A stretch of 64,000 bases of DNA, taken from the NCBI GenBank assembly GCA_024291935.2, contig CM044312.1, forward strand, positions 310,001-374,000, given 5' to 3'. Below are positions 33,600 to 46,224 of the stretch, in pieces. Made by a program: the position numbers and the translations under genes. Positions within the stretch are counted from its first letter, which is position 1, and each line of letters begins with the position of its first letter. The notes under the pieces are model-generated. The model was not told where the DNA came from, made no database searches, and was given only the letters and a program-made list of their open reading frames with translations. The DNA comes from Okapia johnstoni. Lineage: Eukaryota > Chordata > Mammalia > Artiodactyla > Giraffidae.

Positions 33600-36500
33600 C
33601 TGATTTTGGTGTTGACCACCTGGTGATGTCCATGTGTAGAGTCTTCTCTTGTGTTGTTGGAAGAGGGTGTTTGCTATGACCAGTGTGTTCTCTTGGCAAA
33701 ACTCTATTAGCCTTTGTCCTGCTTCAGTCTTTTCTCCAAGGCCAAATTTGCCTGTTACGCCAGGCGTTTCCTGACTTCCTACTTTTTCATTCCAGTCCCC
33801 TATAATGAGAAGGACATCGTTTTTGGGTGTTAGTTCTAATAGGTCTTGTAGGTCTTCATAGAACCGTTCAAGTTCAGCTTCTTCAGCGTTACTGGTCGGG
33901 GCATAGACTTGGATTACTGTGATATTGAATGGTTTGCCTTGGAAATGAACACAGGTCATTCTGTCGTTTTTGAGATTGCATCCAAGTACTGCATTTCAGA
34001 CTCTTGTTGACCATGATGGCTACTCCATTTCTTCTAAGGGATTCTTGTCCACAGTAGTATATATTAATGGTCATCTGAGTTAAATTCACCCATTCCAGTC
34101 CATTTTAGTTCACTGATTCCTAGAATGTCGATGTTCACTCGTGCCATCTCCTGTTTGACCACTTCCAGTTTGCCTTGATTCATGGACCTAACATTCCATG
34201 TTCCTATGCAATATTGCTCTTTACAGCATCGGACTTTGCTTCTATCACCAGTCACATCCACAGCTGGGTATTGTTTTTGCTTTGGCTCCATCCCATCATT
34301 CTTTCTGGAGTTATTTCTCCACTGATTTCCAGTAGCATATTGGGCACTTACTGACCTGGGGAGTTTATCTTTCAGTGTCCTATCTTTTTGCCTTTTCATA
34401 CTGTTCGTGGGGTTCTCAAGGCAAGAATACTGAAGTGGTTTGCCATGCTCTTCTCCAGTGGACCACATTATGTCAGACCTCTCTACCATGACCCATCCGT
34501 CTTGGGTGGCCCCACACGGCATGGCTTAGTTTCATTGAGATAGACAAGGCTGTGGTCCCTGTGATCAGATTGGCTAGTTTTCTGTGACTATAGTTTCAGT
34601 GTGTCTGCACTCTGATGCCCTCTTGCAACACCTACCATCTTACTTGGGTTTCTCTTACCTTGGACGTGGGGCTGCAAAGCACGGCGGCTGCGATGGACCG
34701 CGCAGAAGCACGGCCGAGAGGAGCTACTCCAGGGCCGAGGCCTGGGGCGGCAGCCGAGAGTAGCTACCCTGGGCCGGAGGCCGGGGCAGCGGCCGAGAGG
34801 AGCTACCCTTGCAGGCAAAGATGGATAAGCTCTATACAGTCAGCAAAAACAAGACCGGGAGTGGACTGTGGCTCAGATCCTAAACTCCTTATTGTCAAAT
34901 TCAGACTTAAATTGAAGAAAGTAGGGAAAACCACTAGACCATTCAGGTATGACCTAAATCAAATCCCTTATGATTATACAGTGGAAGTGACAAATAGATT
35001 TAAGGGACTAGATCTGATAGAGTGCCTGATGAACTATGGACAGAGGTTCATGATATTGTACAGGAGACAGGAATCAAGACCATCCCCATGGAAAAGAAAT
35101 GCAAAAAAGCAAACTGGCTGTCTGAGGAGGCCTTACAAATAGCTGTGAAAAGAAGAGAAGCGAAAAGCAAAGGAGAAAAGGAACGATATTTCCCATCTGA
35201 ATGCAGAGTTCCAGAGAATAGCAAGGAGAGATAAGAAAGCCTTCCTCAGCAATCAATGCAAAGAATTAGAGAAAAACAACAGAATGGGAAAGACTAGAGA
35301 TCTCTTCAAGAAAGTTAAGAGATACCAAGGGAACATTTCATGCAAAGATGGGCTCGATAAAGGACAGATATGGTATGGACCTAACAGAAGCAGAAGATAT
35401 TAAGAAGAGGTGGCAAGAGTACACAGAAGAACTGTACAAAAAAGATCTTCATGACCCAGGTAATCACGATGGTGTGATCACTCACCTAGAGCCAGACATC
35501 CTGGAATGTGAAGTCAAGTGGGCCTTAGAAAGCATCACTACGGACAAAGCTAGTGGAGGTGATGGAATTCCAGTTGAGCTATTTCAAATCCTGAAAGATG
35601 ATGCTGTGAAAGTGCTGCACTCGATATGCCAGCAAATCTGGAAAAGGTCAGTTTTCATTCCAATCCCAAAGAAAGGCAATGCCAAAGAATGCTCAAACTA
35701 CTGCACAATTACACTCATCTTACATGCTTGTAAAGTAATGCTCAAAATTCTCCAAGCCAGGCTTCAGCAATATGTGAACCGTGAACTTCCAGACGTTCAA
35801 GCTGGTTTTTGAAAAGGCAGAGGAACCTGAGATCAAATTGCCAACATCCACTGGATCATTGAAAAAGCAAGAGAGTTCCAGAAAAACATCTATTTCTGCT
35901 TTATTGACTATGCCAAAGCCTTTGACTGTGTGGATCACAATAAACTGTGGAAAATTCTGAAAGAGATGGGAATACCAGACCATCTGACCTGTCTCTTGAG
36001 AAACCTGTAGGCAGTAGGAAGCAACAGTTAGAAGTGGACATGGAACAACAGACTGGTTCCAAATAGGAAAAGGAGTTACATCAATGCTGTATATTGTCAC
36101 CCTGCTTATTTAACTTCTGTGCAGAGTACATCATGAGAAACGCTGGGCTGGAAGAAGCACAAACTGGAATCAAGATTGCCAGGAGAAATATCAATAACCT
36201 CAGATATGCAGATGACACCACCCTTATGGCAGAAAGTGAAGAAGAACTAAAGAGCCTCTTGATGAAAGTGAAAGAGGAGAGTGAAAAAGTCGGCTTAAAG
36301 CTCAACATTCAGAAAACTAAGATCATGGCATCTGGTCCCATCACTTCATGGGAAATAGATGTGGAAACAGTGTCAGACTTTATTTTTTTGGCCTCCAAAA
36401 TCACTGCTGATGGTGATTACAGTCATGAAATTAAAAGACGCTTACTCCTTGGAAGGAAGGTTATGACCTACCTAGATAGCATATTGAAATGCAGAGACAT

Positions 36501-36975
36501 TACTCTACCAACAAAGGTCCATCTAGTCAAGGCTATGGTTTTTCCAGTGGTCATGTATGGATGTGAGAGTTGGACGGTGAAGAAAGCTGAGCACCGAAGA
36601 ATTGATGCTTTTGAACTGTGGTGTTGGAGAAGACTCTTGAGAGTCCCTTGGACTGCAAGGAGATCCAATCAATCCATCCTAAAAGAGATCAATCCTGGGT
36701 GTTCATTGGAAGGTCTGATGTTGAAGCTGAAACTCCAATACTTTGGCCACCTCATGCGAAGGGTTGACTCATTGGAAAAGACCCTAATGCTGGGAAGGAT
36801 TGGGGGAAGGAGGAGAAGGGGACAACAGAGGATGAGATGGCTGGATGGCATCACTGACTCGATGGACATGGATTTGTGTAGACTCTGGGAGTTGATGATG
36901 GACAGGGAGGCCTCGTGTGCTGTGATTCATGGGGTCGCAAAGAGTCAGACACGACTGAGCGACTGAACTGAACTG
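33600..36975 (+). mobile_element. Younger BovB with 1.2-kb 5' inversion, nested in older BovB
   Basis: The inverted part (33,600-34,813) holds the 5' UTR and endonuclease region on the minus strand (frames 34,522-34,064 and 33,959-33,540). The direct part (34,814-36,975) runs from the end of the endonuclease domain through RT. Between the two the element lacks about 20 bases. Duplication AATGACCTGGAT (33,588-33,599) / AATGACTTGGAT (36,976-36,987). An open frame of 290 codons at 36,094-36,966 covers the YADD site and reaches the natural C-terminus (SQTRLSD). Upstream the RT frame is broken, including a TGA at about 35,810. Confidence 0.92.
34713..34810 (-). repeat. Tandem 39-40 bp units in BovB 5' UTR
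   Basis: Two full units (34,713-34,752 and 34,753-34,791) and a half unit (34,792-34,810), each beginning GCCGAGAGKAGCTAC and GC-rich. Located at the 5' end of the inverted part of the younger BovB. Confidence 0.75.
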
Positions 36976-37416
36976 AATGACTTGGATAGCCACAATGGTG
37001 TGGTCACTTGCCTAGAGCCAGACATCCTTGAGTCTGAAGTCAAGTGGGCCTTAGGAAGCATTACTACAAACAAGGCTAGTGGAGGTGATGGAATTTTAGC
37101 TGAGCTATTTCAAATCCTAAAAGATGATGCTGTTAAAGTGCTGTACTCAGTATGTCAGCACATTTGGAAAACTTGCCAGTTGCCACAGGACTGGAAAAGG
37201 TCAGTTTTCGTTCTAATCTCAAAGAAGGGCAGTGCCAAAGAAGATATACCCTACCATACAGTTGTGCTCATTCCACATGCTAGTCAAGTCATGCTCAAAA
37301 TCCTTAAAGCTAGACTCCAGCAGTGCGTGAACCAAGAACTTCCAAATGTACAAGCTGGATTTAAAAAAGGAAAAGGAACCAGAGATCAAATTGCCAAGAT
37401 TCTTTGGATCATAGAG

Positions 37417-37539
37417 CCCCAAAATACTGGAGTGTGTAGCCTTTCCTTTCTCCAGTGGATCTTCACATCCCAGGAATCGAGCCGGGGTCTCCTGAATTGC
37501 AGGCAGATTCTTTACCAACTGAGCTATGAGGGAAGCTCA
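37417..37539 (-). mobile_element. Bov-tA-type SINE in older BovB
   Basis: Reverse tRNA-like head (GGCAGATTCTTTACCAACTG) and short body. Duplication GATCATAGAG (37,407-37,416) / GATCACAGAG (37,540-37,549), which is BovB sequence on both sides. Confidence 0.88.
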
Positions 37540-38285
37540 GATCACAGAGAAAGCATGGGAATTGCAGAAAAAAAACATCTGCTTCATTGACTAAGCTAAA
37601 GCCTTTGACTGTGTGGATCACAGTAAACTGTGGTAAATTCTTCAAGAGATGGGAATACCAGACCGCATTACCTGTCTCCTGAGAAACCTGTAGCAACAGG
37701 TCAAGAAGCAACAGCTAGAACTGGCCCCAAATTGGGAAATGAGTACGTCAAGGGTGTATATTGTCACCCTGCTTATTTAACTTCTATGCAAAGTACATCA
37801 TGGGAAATGAATGGCTGGCTGAGTCACAAGCTGGAGTCAAGATTGGCAGGAGAAATATCAACAGTCTCTGGAATGCAGATGTTACCATTCTAATAGCAGA
37901 AAGTGAAGAGAAACTGAAGAGCGTCTTGAGGGTGAAAAAGGAGAGTGAAAAAGTTGGCTTAAAACTCAGCATTCAGAAAGGTAAGATCATGGCATCTGGT
38001 CCCATCACTTCATGGCAAATAGATGGGGAAAACATGGAAGCAGTGACAGGTTTTATTTTCTTGGGCTCCAAAATCACTGCGAACGGTTACTGCAGCCATG
38101 AAATTAAAAGAAACTTGCTCCTTGGAAGAAAAGTTGTGACAAACCTAGACAGCATAGTGAAAAGCAGAGACATCACTTTGCCCGCAAAGGTCCGTCTAAT
38201 CAAAGCAATGGTTTTTCCAGTAGTCGTGTATGGATGTGAGAGTTGGGCCATAAGGAAGGTTGAGCACTGAAGAACTGATGCTTTC

Positions 38286-38308
38286 TTTCTTTTTTTTTTT
38301 TTTTTTTT
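38286..38308 (-). repeat. Poly-T tract with direct repeats at both ends
   Basis: 23 bases, all T but one, enclosed by TGATGCTTTC at 38,276-38,285 and 38,309-38,318. The BovB consensus has a single TGATGCTTT here. Confidence 0.8.
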
Positions 38309-38989
38309 TGATGCTTTCAAATTGTGATACTGGAGAAGACTCTTCAAAGTCCCTTGAACTGCATTGAGATCAAACCAGTCAATCCTAAAGGAAATCAGTC
38401 TTGAACATTTATTGGAAAGATTGATGCTGAAGCTCTGATACTTGGGCCACATGACAAGCCAACTCATTGGAAAAGACCCTGATGCTGAGAAAGATTGAAG
38501 GCAAAAGGAGAAGAGGGCAACAGAGGATGAGATGGTTGGATGGCATCACCGACTCAATGGACATGAGTCTGAGCAAACTCGAGGAGTTAGTGAAAGACAG
38601 GGAAGCCTGATGTGCTGCAGTCCATGGAGTTGAAAAAGTCGGACATGAGTTAGCAACTGAACAACAACAATCTAGTCATTTTGATGTTAATAATGTCTCC
38701 TTTTCAAAGAAGAGGAGACTCAGGCCTGGGGGTTCAGCTATCACCACAGTCTCCCAAGAATGAGATGCGATGTCCCTGCAACCACAGCCTCTGCACTCCC
38801 CCTTGGCCCAGAGAGCAGCCTCATTGCACTGGGGGCCCAGCTCCCTGCTTGTGCAGCGTTAGTCTCCTGAGTGTTGGTTTAAGCACAATAGACCTGGAGC
38901 ATTTTTAGTCTCTATAATTGTGAAGAGACCTTCCATTTCCACATTTTAGTGTGGGATCATTTTCTTTCTACCTGAAAAACTCACATTAA

Positions 38990-40040
38990 TACTTCTTTTA
39001 ATGCAAGTTGGACAGCAACAGGTTTTCTCAACTTCCTTGATGTACAGAAAAGTCGAGCAGATACAGTTCCCATATCCCCCCTGCAGGCAGTGTCTTGAGT
39101 TAGCATCTTGTATGCGTGTACCACAGTTGTTGCAGTGATTGAAACAGTGTGATACGTTATTAAGTCAAGTCCCTAGTTTACAGTGGGAGGCTCTACTCGA
39201 GTCTGCCTTCCTCCGCATCCCTGAACTTCTTGGTGGCCACTTATCTTTTTACCGTTTCCAGTATGTCAGGGAGTTGGAATCATACACTGTGTAGTGTTTT
39301 CATGTTGGCTTCTCTCTCTCTCAGTGACATGTGTTCGAGATTTCTTCTTGTTTTTTCCTGGCATGATAGTTCATTTCTTTTATTCTTATTGCAATAGGTT
39401 TCAAGTACATAAAATTATTCAGGGTCATTTAGTGCCTTCACAATGTTGTGCAACCCTCACCTCTATCCAGTTCCCCAAGTTTTCATCACCCCAAAGAAGC
39501 CCTGTACCCCTTAGCAGTCATGCCGCATTTCACCCTCTCCGTGGCTGTGCCATCATATATTTCTGTCTTTATAATCGTACCTTTTCTTAATGTTTCATAT
39601 AAATAAAATCATACAATATATATCTTTTGTATCTTTCACTTAGCATAACATTTTTAAAATTTTACCCTATAACATACTTCTTATCTTATGGCTGAATAAT
39701 GTTCCATTGTATAGATATGCCCCACTTTGTTTATCTTTTCGTCCTTTGAAGAACTTTTTGGGTTGTTTCTGTCTTTTGGCTATTAGGAGTAGTCTTCTGA
39801 ACATTGATGTTCACATTTTTGTTTGAATACTTGTGTTCAGTTTTGGAGGGTATATACCTAGAAGTGGAATTGATGGATTTAACTTTTGGAGGAGCTGCCA
39901 AACTGTTTTCCATAATGGTGGAAATATTTTATAGTCTCACCAGCAATGCAAGAAGGTTCTAATTCCTGCACCTGCCTGCGAACATGTATTATTTTCTGTT
40001 TTTTGATTGCAAGTCGTCATAGTGTGTGTGGCCTGGGGTG
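38990..40040 (-). mobile_element. L1M-type LINE fragments (3' region)
   Basis: Reverse orientation L1 3' sequence: TTGGAATCATACACTGTGTAG (39,276), then GGCTGAATAATGTTCCATTG (39,690), GGTATATACCTAGAAGTGGA (39,849) and GAGCTGCCAAACTGTTTTCC (39,891). The first two parts overlap in content, suggesting two fragments or an internal rearrangement. Confidence 0.75.
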
Positions 40041-42285
40041 TCACTGTGGGTGAGTCTGCGTTCTCCAGTGATCGACGTCATCTCCCACGTGCACTTCCTC
40101 CCAGCTTCACATGGTGAGGTTTTCTCGTAGCGTGAAACGGCAGTGGTGGGACAATTTACCCGGAAGTCGGCAGGCCCAGGAACTGGCTGTGAAGGTGCCG
40201 GCTCTGCCCCTGCTCTGAACCATCTTCGTTCCCCTCCTCCGGAGATCTGCACCCCAACCTCTGAAGGCAGAGGGGACAGACTGCCTTAGCCCAGCAGGTT
40301 TGAGTTGGCCTGCAGGCGGGTGGCAGGGAAGAGTGCTCTCCGATCTGGACCACCTGAGCTCCGGGTTCCGTACAGTGGAGGCTGTACCGGAGCCTGTAAC
40401 AGAAGAGGACCTGCCCTGTTGACCAGGTCCCTTCCAGTCCCTCTCAGAGTCCAGGCTGTGCTTTCTTGGTGTAGGACACCTGCCAAAAGCTCTAGTTTGC
40501 TTTTTATAGGCTAGCTCCTTGCACTCAGTGGCTCAGGAATTTGACAGATGCCTGAAGGGAAACTTAGTTGGCCTCTCCTCCCCTCCCCACCCCCCAGGGT
40601 CTGGGCCCTCAGAGTGTCGCTCAGCTGACCTGAACTCCAGTTCCTGTCTCCCTGGTCTGGTGAGGTTTCTGTCAGCTCATCTGGCTTCTCAACTACATCC
40701 CTCTGGGTTTCTCAATCTCTGGTACCACGGCTGTGGGGGAAAGCCACCACAGAGTGCCGCCTCCCTGCCCTGCGGGCCTTCTGCCCTGGGTTCTCATCCT
40801 TCATGCCTTGAGTGCCCTGGTCCTCAGGTAGGCATGGAATCAGGGTCTCTTCTGAATTTTCTCATGTTCTCAGCAGATAGGTTGCTGCAAGGTGCTCTGA
40901 TCATCTTATCTGGAAGCCAGTGTTATTTTTAGGAGAAATAGCGATTTGTACTCAAGTATATTTCCGTGTGAAAATTGGGAGAACAGATGCTTTCTGTCAG
41001 GAGGTAGGTTCAGAAGAAGCAGGGCAGAGGCTGGCTTCTAGGTGCGAATTGTCTCAAATATTCCCCTGGGCGGATAGTTTAAATTGAGGTGGGTTTCATG
41101 GTTTTGGGGGTTTGTTGTAATTGTTGTTTTCAGGAAAATACTGCACAAGGTATGAGGTAAATTTTAAGCAGTGCGGCTTGATGTAAACAGCTGTAGAAAA
41201 ATTCCAGTTAGGGCTTCACTTGTTTTACCTGTGAAATGCCACCTGGCAGGTCTGGTAAACTCTTGGAAATACCTGTTTAGCTTGACCATTTAGTGAACTT
41301 ACAGCTTTACAAGTGGTGAGTACTCTTTCATGGATTTTATACTTTGTAGCTTCAGGACAAAAACAGCCTGAAAACACTTGGAGTATTATAAATAGTGGAG
41401 AAAAGAGTTTTGAAAAATGGATTTTAGAACTTTTCACTAGAGCCTTTCCTGTGTAAGGAGGGCCCGGGAACCTGGCCCCCTGGAACAGTTTGGCCCAGCA
41501 CTGCCTCAGGGACCCCAGGGTGCCAGCGTTGGAGGCCAGCCTCGGTGTGCCCACCTGAGCTCCGTGGCCTCTGGCTAGTGCCCACTTTCTGGGACTCGGA
41601 TTCTTCACCTGCCGAGTGGGGAGGAAGCACAGTGATTCACCTGTCAGGTTCCTGCACGGCCTTAGAGATAAAACAACAAATGAGCCAGGAGTTGGGCCTT
41701 CAGTGAGGGGCAGCGGAGCAGAGCGGTGCAGAATAGGGGAGAGGCTGCTTTCAGGTGGGCAGCGGGCGTCACCGCGCTGAGGAGGAAGCGAGAGGCGGTG
41801 AGGGAAGGAGCAGCTGGCAGTCAGGAAGTAGAAGCGTTGTTTGTTATATTCACAGTGGATCGTATGACAGGACAGTTTATTCTCACAGTTTTATGCCTCA
41901 GGAAGTATTCTGGTTCTGTGTATAAACAGGTTATTAACTTCAGGGATCATTCGGGGGCCCACAGTAGCGTCTGCTCTTGCTTCATCAGGGAGTGGACCAG
42001 GTGTCCTTTAAGGCCAGAACATCACCATTGTGTCTGTATTTGTTGGCTAACCCACCAACAGCTCTGAGTCAAGCTGCTGGCTTGCCTTGGGGCTCTGCAG
42101 CCACTTACTTGGTTTTGTTATTATTTGGGGAGATATTTTATCTGCACGAGTACACAATACTACATGATCCACGGTCAGTTGGAACTGAGGATACGGAAGA
42201 CTGACTGTAAATTATATGTAGATTTTTGACTGGGCAGAGGGTCAGCTTCTCTAACCAACCCCTAAGTTGTTCAGGAGTCAGCTGT
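40041..42285 (+). other. Intron 1 sequence without recognised elements
   Basis: GC-rich in part (40,030-40,850, 41,430-41,620). Several open frames of 100-140 codons on both strands have no family resemblance. Confidence 0.45.
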
Positions 42286-42520
42286 ATACAGTTCAGTTTT
42301 TTTTGTTATATTCATAAGATTGTGTAACCATCATCAAAATCTAATTTTAGAATGTTTTTGTCCATAAGCACTGGCACTCACTCTCCATTCCCTCCGCATT
42401 CCTTATGCCAGCCTCAGGCAACCGCTAGTCTCCTTTCTGTCTCAAGGCTTCCCTTTTCTGGATGTCCCATGCATGGGGAATCAGACGGTGTACGGTCTTT
42501 GTGGCTTTGACAACCCATGT
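42286..42520 (-). mobile_element. L1M-type LINE fragment
   Basis: TATTCATAAGATTGTGTAACC, AATCTAATTTTAGAATG and GGCAACCGCTAGTCTCC in the order of the reverse-oriented L1M 3' end; related to 39,360-39,600. Confidence 0.7.
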
Positions 42521-42524
42521 GATA

Positions 42525-42635
42525 GATGATAGAGGTTGGTAGATAGGTGATAGAAAATGAGAGAGGTGATGTGATTGACAGATACGATGGTGATGGGTTG
42601 ATAGATAAATAGAGATAAACAGAGATGCCCGTCCA
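42525..42635 (+). repeat. Degenerate (GATA)n-like microsatellite
   Basis: Repeated TAGATGATAG / GATAGGTGATAG / GATAGATAAATAG motifs over about 110 bases. Confidence 0.7.
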
Positions 42636-44620
42636 TTCCCTCTTGTGGTGATGTACTCTAGTTGTATAGGGAAGGCTAGGTGGAGTGCACACAGGGGCTT
42701 TCTTTTGAAGTATTGCTCTTTGCTTCTATTGCTCTTTTGCATTATCTGTAATTATTTCAAAATACAAAAATTTTGAGTGTGATCTTATGATCTAGTTATT
42801 GATTTCTGTATAATTATGCATTTATAGTGAATAACCTAGTGGGTTTTTCTAGGAAAAATTGGGCGAGTTTGGGATTTGATCAAGAGATATATAAAAATTT
42901 TTGTAGTTTTTTTCCCCTGATATTTCTTGTTATTATTTTTTTCCCTGAGATTCTTGTATGGAAAACAAGGAATGATAAGGTAAGCTATAGTATTTCTCCC
43001 TGGGCTATCACTGAAGCACCAAAACTGAAGGGCTGCTTTTTTATTTTTGTTTTTAGGTATTTGTGTGTTGCATGATCACAGTTAATAACAGACAAGCACT
43101 GAGGGAGGTACTGGAACTTTCGTCTCAAACATCCAATAAAGATAAATGATTATATTCAGGAAAAAGTCTCAGTGTTTTCAGGTGCCTGATTCTTGATTGT
43201 TTCTCTATTGCATACAAATAAAGGAATAAAAGGAGCCAACAATAAGATTTTAGGTTGATAAATTTCTCTGACTTCATTTTCATAACTTTTGAAATATTTG
43301 TTGTCAGTGTGAGAGAATAAAGTTAAGCTTTTAGAAATATCATATAAGTATATTTCTTTACTGTAAATCAAATGATTTATTCATGGCTTTTCTGAATTTG
43401 CTTTTGAAAAAACAAAACCAGAACAAACACCTCTCCCCCCAAAAAAACTCCCACACATGTTTTCCGGTATAATTTCTCAGAGCTTTAAGATTTTGCTACA
43501 CTTATTACAATGGTAGTTTTCCCCCAGGATAACTGTGTAGATATCTACAGAATTGAAATTCTGCCGAAAGTCACCCTATGTTAATGTTTAATTACAAGAT
43601 TGCTTTTTCTCCTTAGAAGAGTATTTAAAAATTTAATAAACATACATGGTACTAAGCCTGTTTCTTGAAAATGAAAATTTTATGGTAAAATTTCAAACAT
43701 AATGTGACTTCTAGTTCCATGCAGATGTTTGGTATGCCTGTCTGTTCTGTAATCTGTGAATTTAATCCCGACATCACATCTCATGGGTCCTCTCTTCCCT
43801 CCCTCCCTCCCTCCCTTCTTTCCCTTTTCCTTTCCTTTTCATTTTTATAACAGAACAAAGCTGGGTTGATTCTTCATAGAACAAAGAATGTGTCCCGTTA
43901 ATTCAGCACAGTAACTACCTCTCTATCTTCTTGTCCCTTCCAGTCAAGACATAAGCCTGTAAATTTGAATGATAGCTTTGGATTTGAATTAAAAAAAAAA
44001 AAACACAGCCATATTGTCTTATGTGTTTAGCAAAGGAGATGAGAAGACATGTTTCCTATTGTTGGACTCGTTTGAATTTGTGAGATATATCTCATGCCGG
44101 AAACTCACCTTTAAACCAAAATTGTCAAGTAATTTCCTTGTGTAAGGTTTTTTTTTCTTTTTAGCATTTACAGAAAGAATATGTAAATGACTTTAGAATT
44201 TTATTAAAATATGCTTCAAGTCTGAAAAATATCACAAGCGTGCATCTGTATGTAAGGCATCAAACCTCTTGGCATCAGTGTTTTGATGAAGGGGGATGTC
44301 TGCTTGTTCTGCCGGGTGGAAGTTACAGTGCATCACTGCTGTTGTTTTTGCTTTTGCTTATTTTCTTGTATCCCTGTTTTGACCCAGCCGTTGACCCTGA
44401 GTCCTGGCTTAAATCCTCTTAATCATTTCATGCATGCACTGAAATTTAAGTCCCGTTCAAAAATAAATGGATAGATAAATACTGTATCTAACATAGCCGA
44501 TGTATGAAATTATAGGAAGCCTCATAGTAACATTTTCTTTAGTGAATTAGAAGTAAGAATTGGTTTTCACATAATTTGGACAGCTTTCTTAATTATAGAA
44601 ATCGTGCTGGAATAAATCTA
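42636..44620 (+). other. Intron 1, simple tracts only
   Basis: AT-rich; a (CCCT)n/pyrimidine tract at 43,793-43,840 and an A run near 43,990-44,003. No exon or clear repeat. Confidence 0.5.
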
Positions 44621-44745
44621 GGTTTCTTTTTCTTGGCCATGCCATGTGGCACATGGGATTTTAGTTCCCTGACCAGGGATTGAACCCATAGCCACTACAG
44701 TGGGAGCACGGAGTCCTAACCACTGGACCACTGGGAAATTCCCCA
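44621..44745 (-). mobile_element. CHR-type SINE, short
   Basis: Reverse: TTGGCCATGCCATGTGGC, CCCTGACCAGGGATTGAACC, and head complement ACCACTGGACCACTGGG. Confidence 0.88.
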
Positions 44746-46224
44746 AGCCAAGCTTTTTAATTTTTATTTTACTGTTTACTGATCTGCAAAAATAGATAGT
44801 GGTCAGTAATCAAAGTCTACATAAAGCTGATCAAACCACCAAGAAAATTGTAATTGTGGATGTTGAAAAATATTAATTGCTGTATTTACTGTGTGACTGT
44901 GTGATTGATTGCCTATTTTTTTGTGCACTAGACATAGATGAACCGAATTATTTTTTTACTCTCCAAAGCAGTAGTTTGGCCCTGCTGCTACCATTTGACA
45001 GAGGTTCTGAGACACATTCCTCCCCCACCTTTTTAGACTTGAGTACTTTATTCTTTATAGAAGTAGCTATTAGGAGAAAGTGTCCCGGTATTTTAGAAAA
45101 AAAATATCGTCAAGATTTCTTGACCCTATTTTTCCCATTTCCATGCACACTGAATCTCTGGAGAAGGTGGGAGGCAGCAGATTGGAACTGGAGGTTGTGA
45201 GGCTTTAAAGACAGAGATGGTTTAATAACCCGTGTGCGAAGTGGATTAAGAAGTTTTAATATAAAAAAATCAGAGGCTGCACATTTAGCTGATGTCAGTT
45301 TGCGTTTCAGTCATTTTCTTCTGATAGGCATATCAGCCAGTCTTGAGGATGCTCAGAGTCCCCCTCTGCAGTGCTGGGAAGAGCTGGCTGGGCCTGCAGG
45401 ATGCTGGTGCCGTTTAAACTGTGTTCAAACCCTCTCATTTGGAAGTTCTCTCCAGTGTCAGTGTTTGTTAGTGTTTCTGATGCTTTTTGCCCATCATAAT
45501 TACATAGCATAAAGAGGTTTTGAGGGGCTTTTCTCCAGGCCCCATACAGATGCCCCCAGGGCCCCCAGTTCATCGCAGCAGGCCAGTCACACGTGGTTTT
45601 CTGTGTCTGTTGTGATTGGAAAGCACTGGCATAGAGACCTGTAGATGTCTGATTGACCCAGGGTCCAGAGAGGGAGAATGGTTTCTGACCTCCTCTTGGA
45701 CTGGTGCCCCACTCTTTCCCTTCATTGACAGCATCTCCTAGATCCTGGCTTCTCCAGGCAGTCCTGGCTTAAATGGCCAGTTTACTGTTTGAAGTTTAAT
45801 GACATTTCATTTCTAAATTGATCATTTTATCCATTATCTTTTGTATTTTACTTAAAGATGTTAAATCAGTAATGCTTCCGGTGTAGTAGATAGGCCGTCT
45901 TTACTTGGTTTTCCCAAACACTGCCTGCCTTCTTTTAGATGTTTAAAATAAAGGAGTGAGTTACTTTCGTGCAGTTTCAGCGCTAATGATGCTCGTGGGG
46001 TTTCAGCAGGGCTCCCTGCAGCCCCAGGAGGCGCCCGCCGCACTGTGTGTGGTTATCTTGGGCTGAACAGACATGTGCACGAGTGCCGACCATCAGCAGG
46101 GTCTCCCAGAAGGGAGTCCTCTGTTTAGCTTCAGTTCCAAACATTAACTCAAGTTCAGAAATGGGGGAAATAGGATTTGAGTAGAAGATGTTAGCTGTGT
46201 GTAAACTGGTTCCATCCTTTCTGC
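44746..46224 (+). other. Intron 1 sequence without recognised elements
   Basis: No exon or clear repeat recognised. Confidence 0.45.

Larger units (their letters stand above)
32092..38669 (+). mobile_element. Older BovB LINE, host of four nested insertions
   Basis: BovB segments at 32,092-32,819, 33,273-33,599, 36,976-37,416 and 37,540-38,669 (less an inserted T tract) are collinear with one element. It starts within the endonuclease domain (AATGTGGGCAAGAATCCC) and ends in GCAACTGAACAACAACAA. ATCTAGTCATTT flanks the composite at 32,080-32,091 and 38,670-38,681. Inserted later are an LTR (32,820-33,272), a younger BovB (33,600-36,975), a SINE (37,417-37,539) and a poly-T tract (38,286-38,308). 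Coding capacity is lost. Confidence 0.88.
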
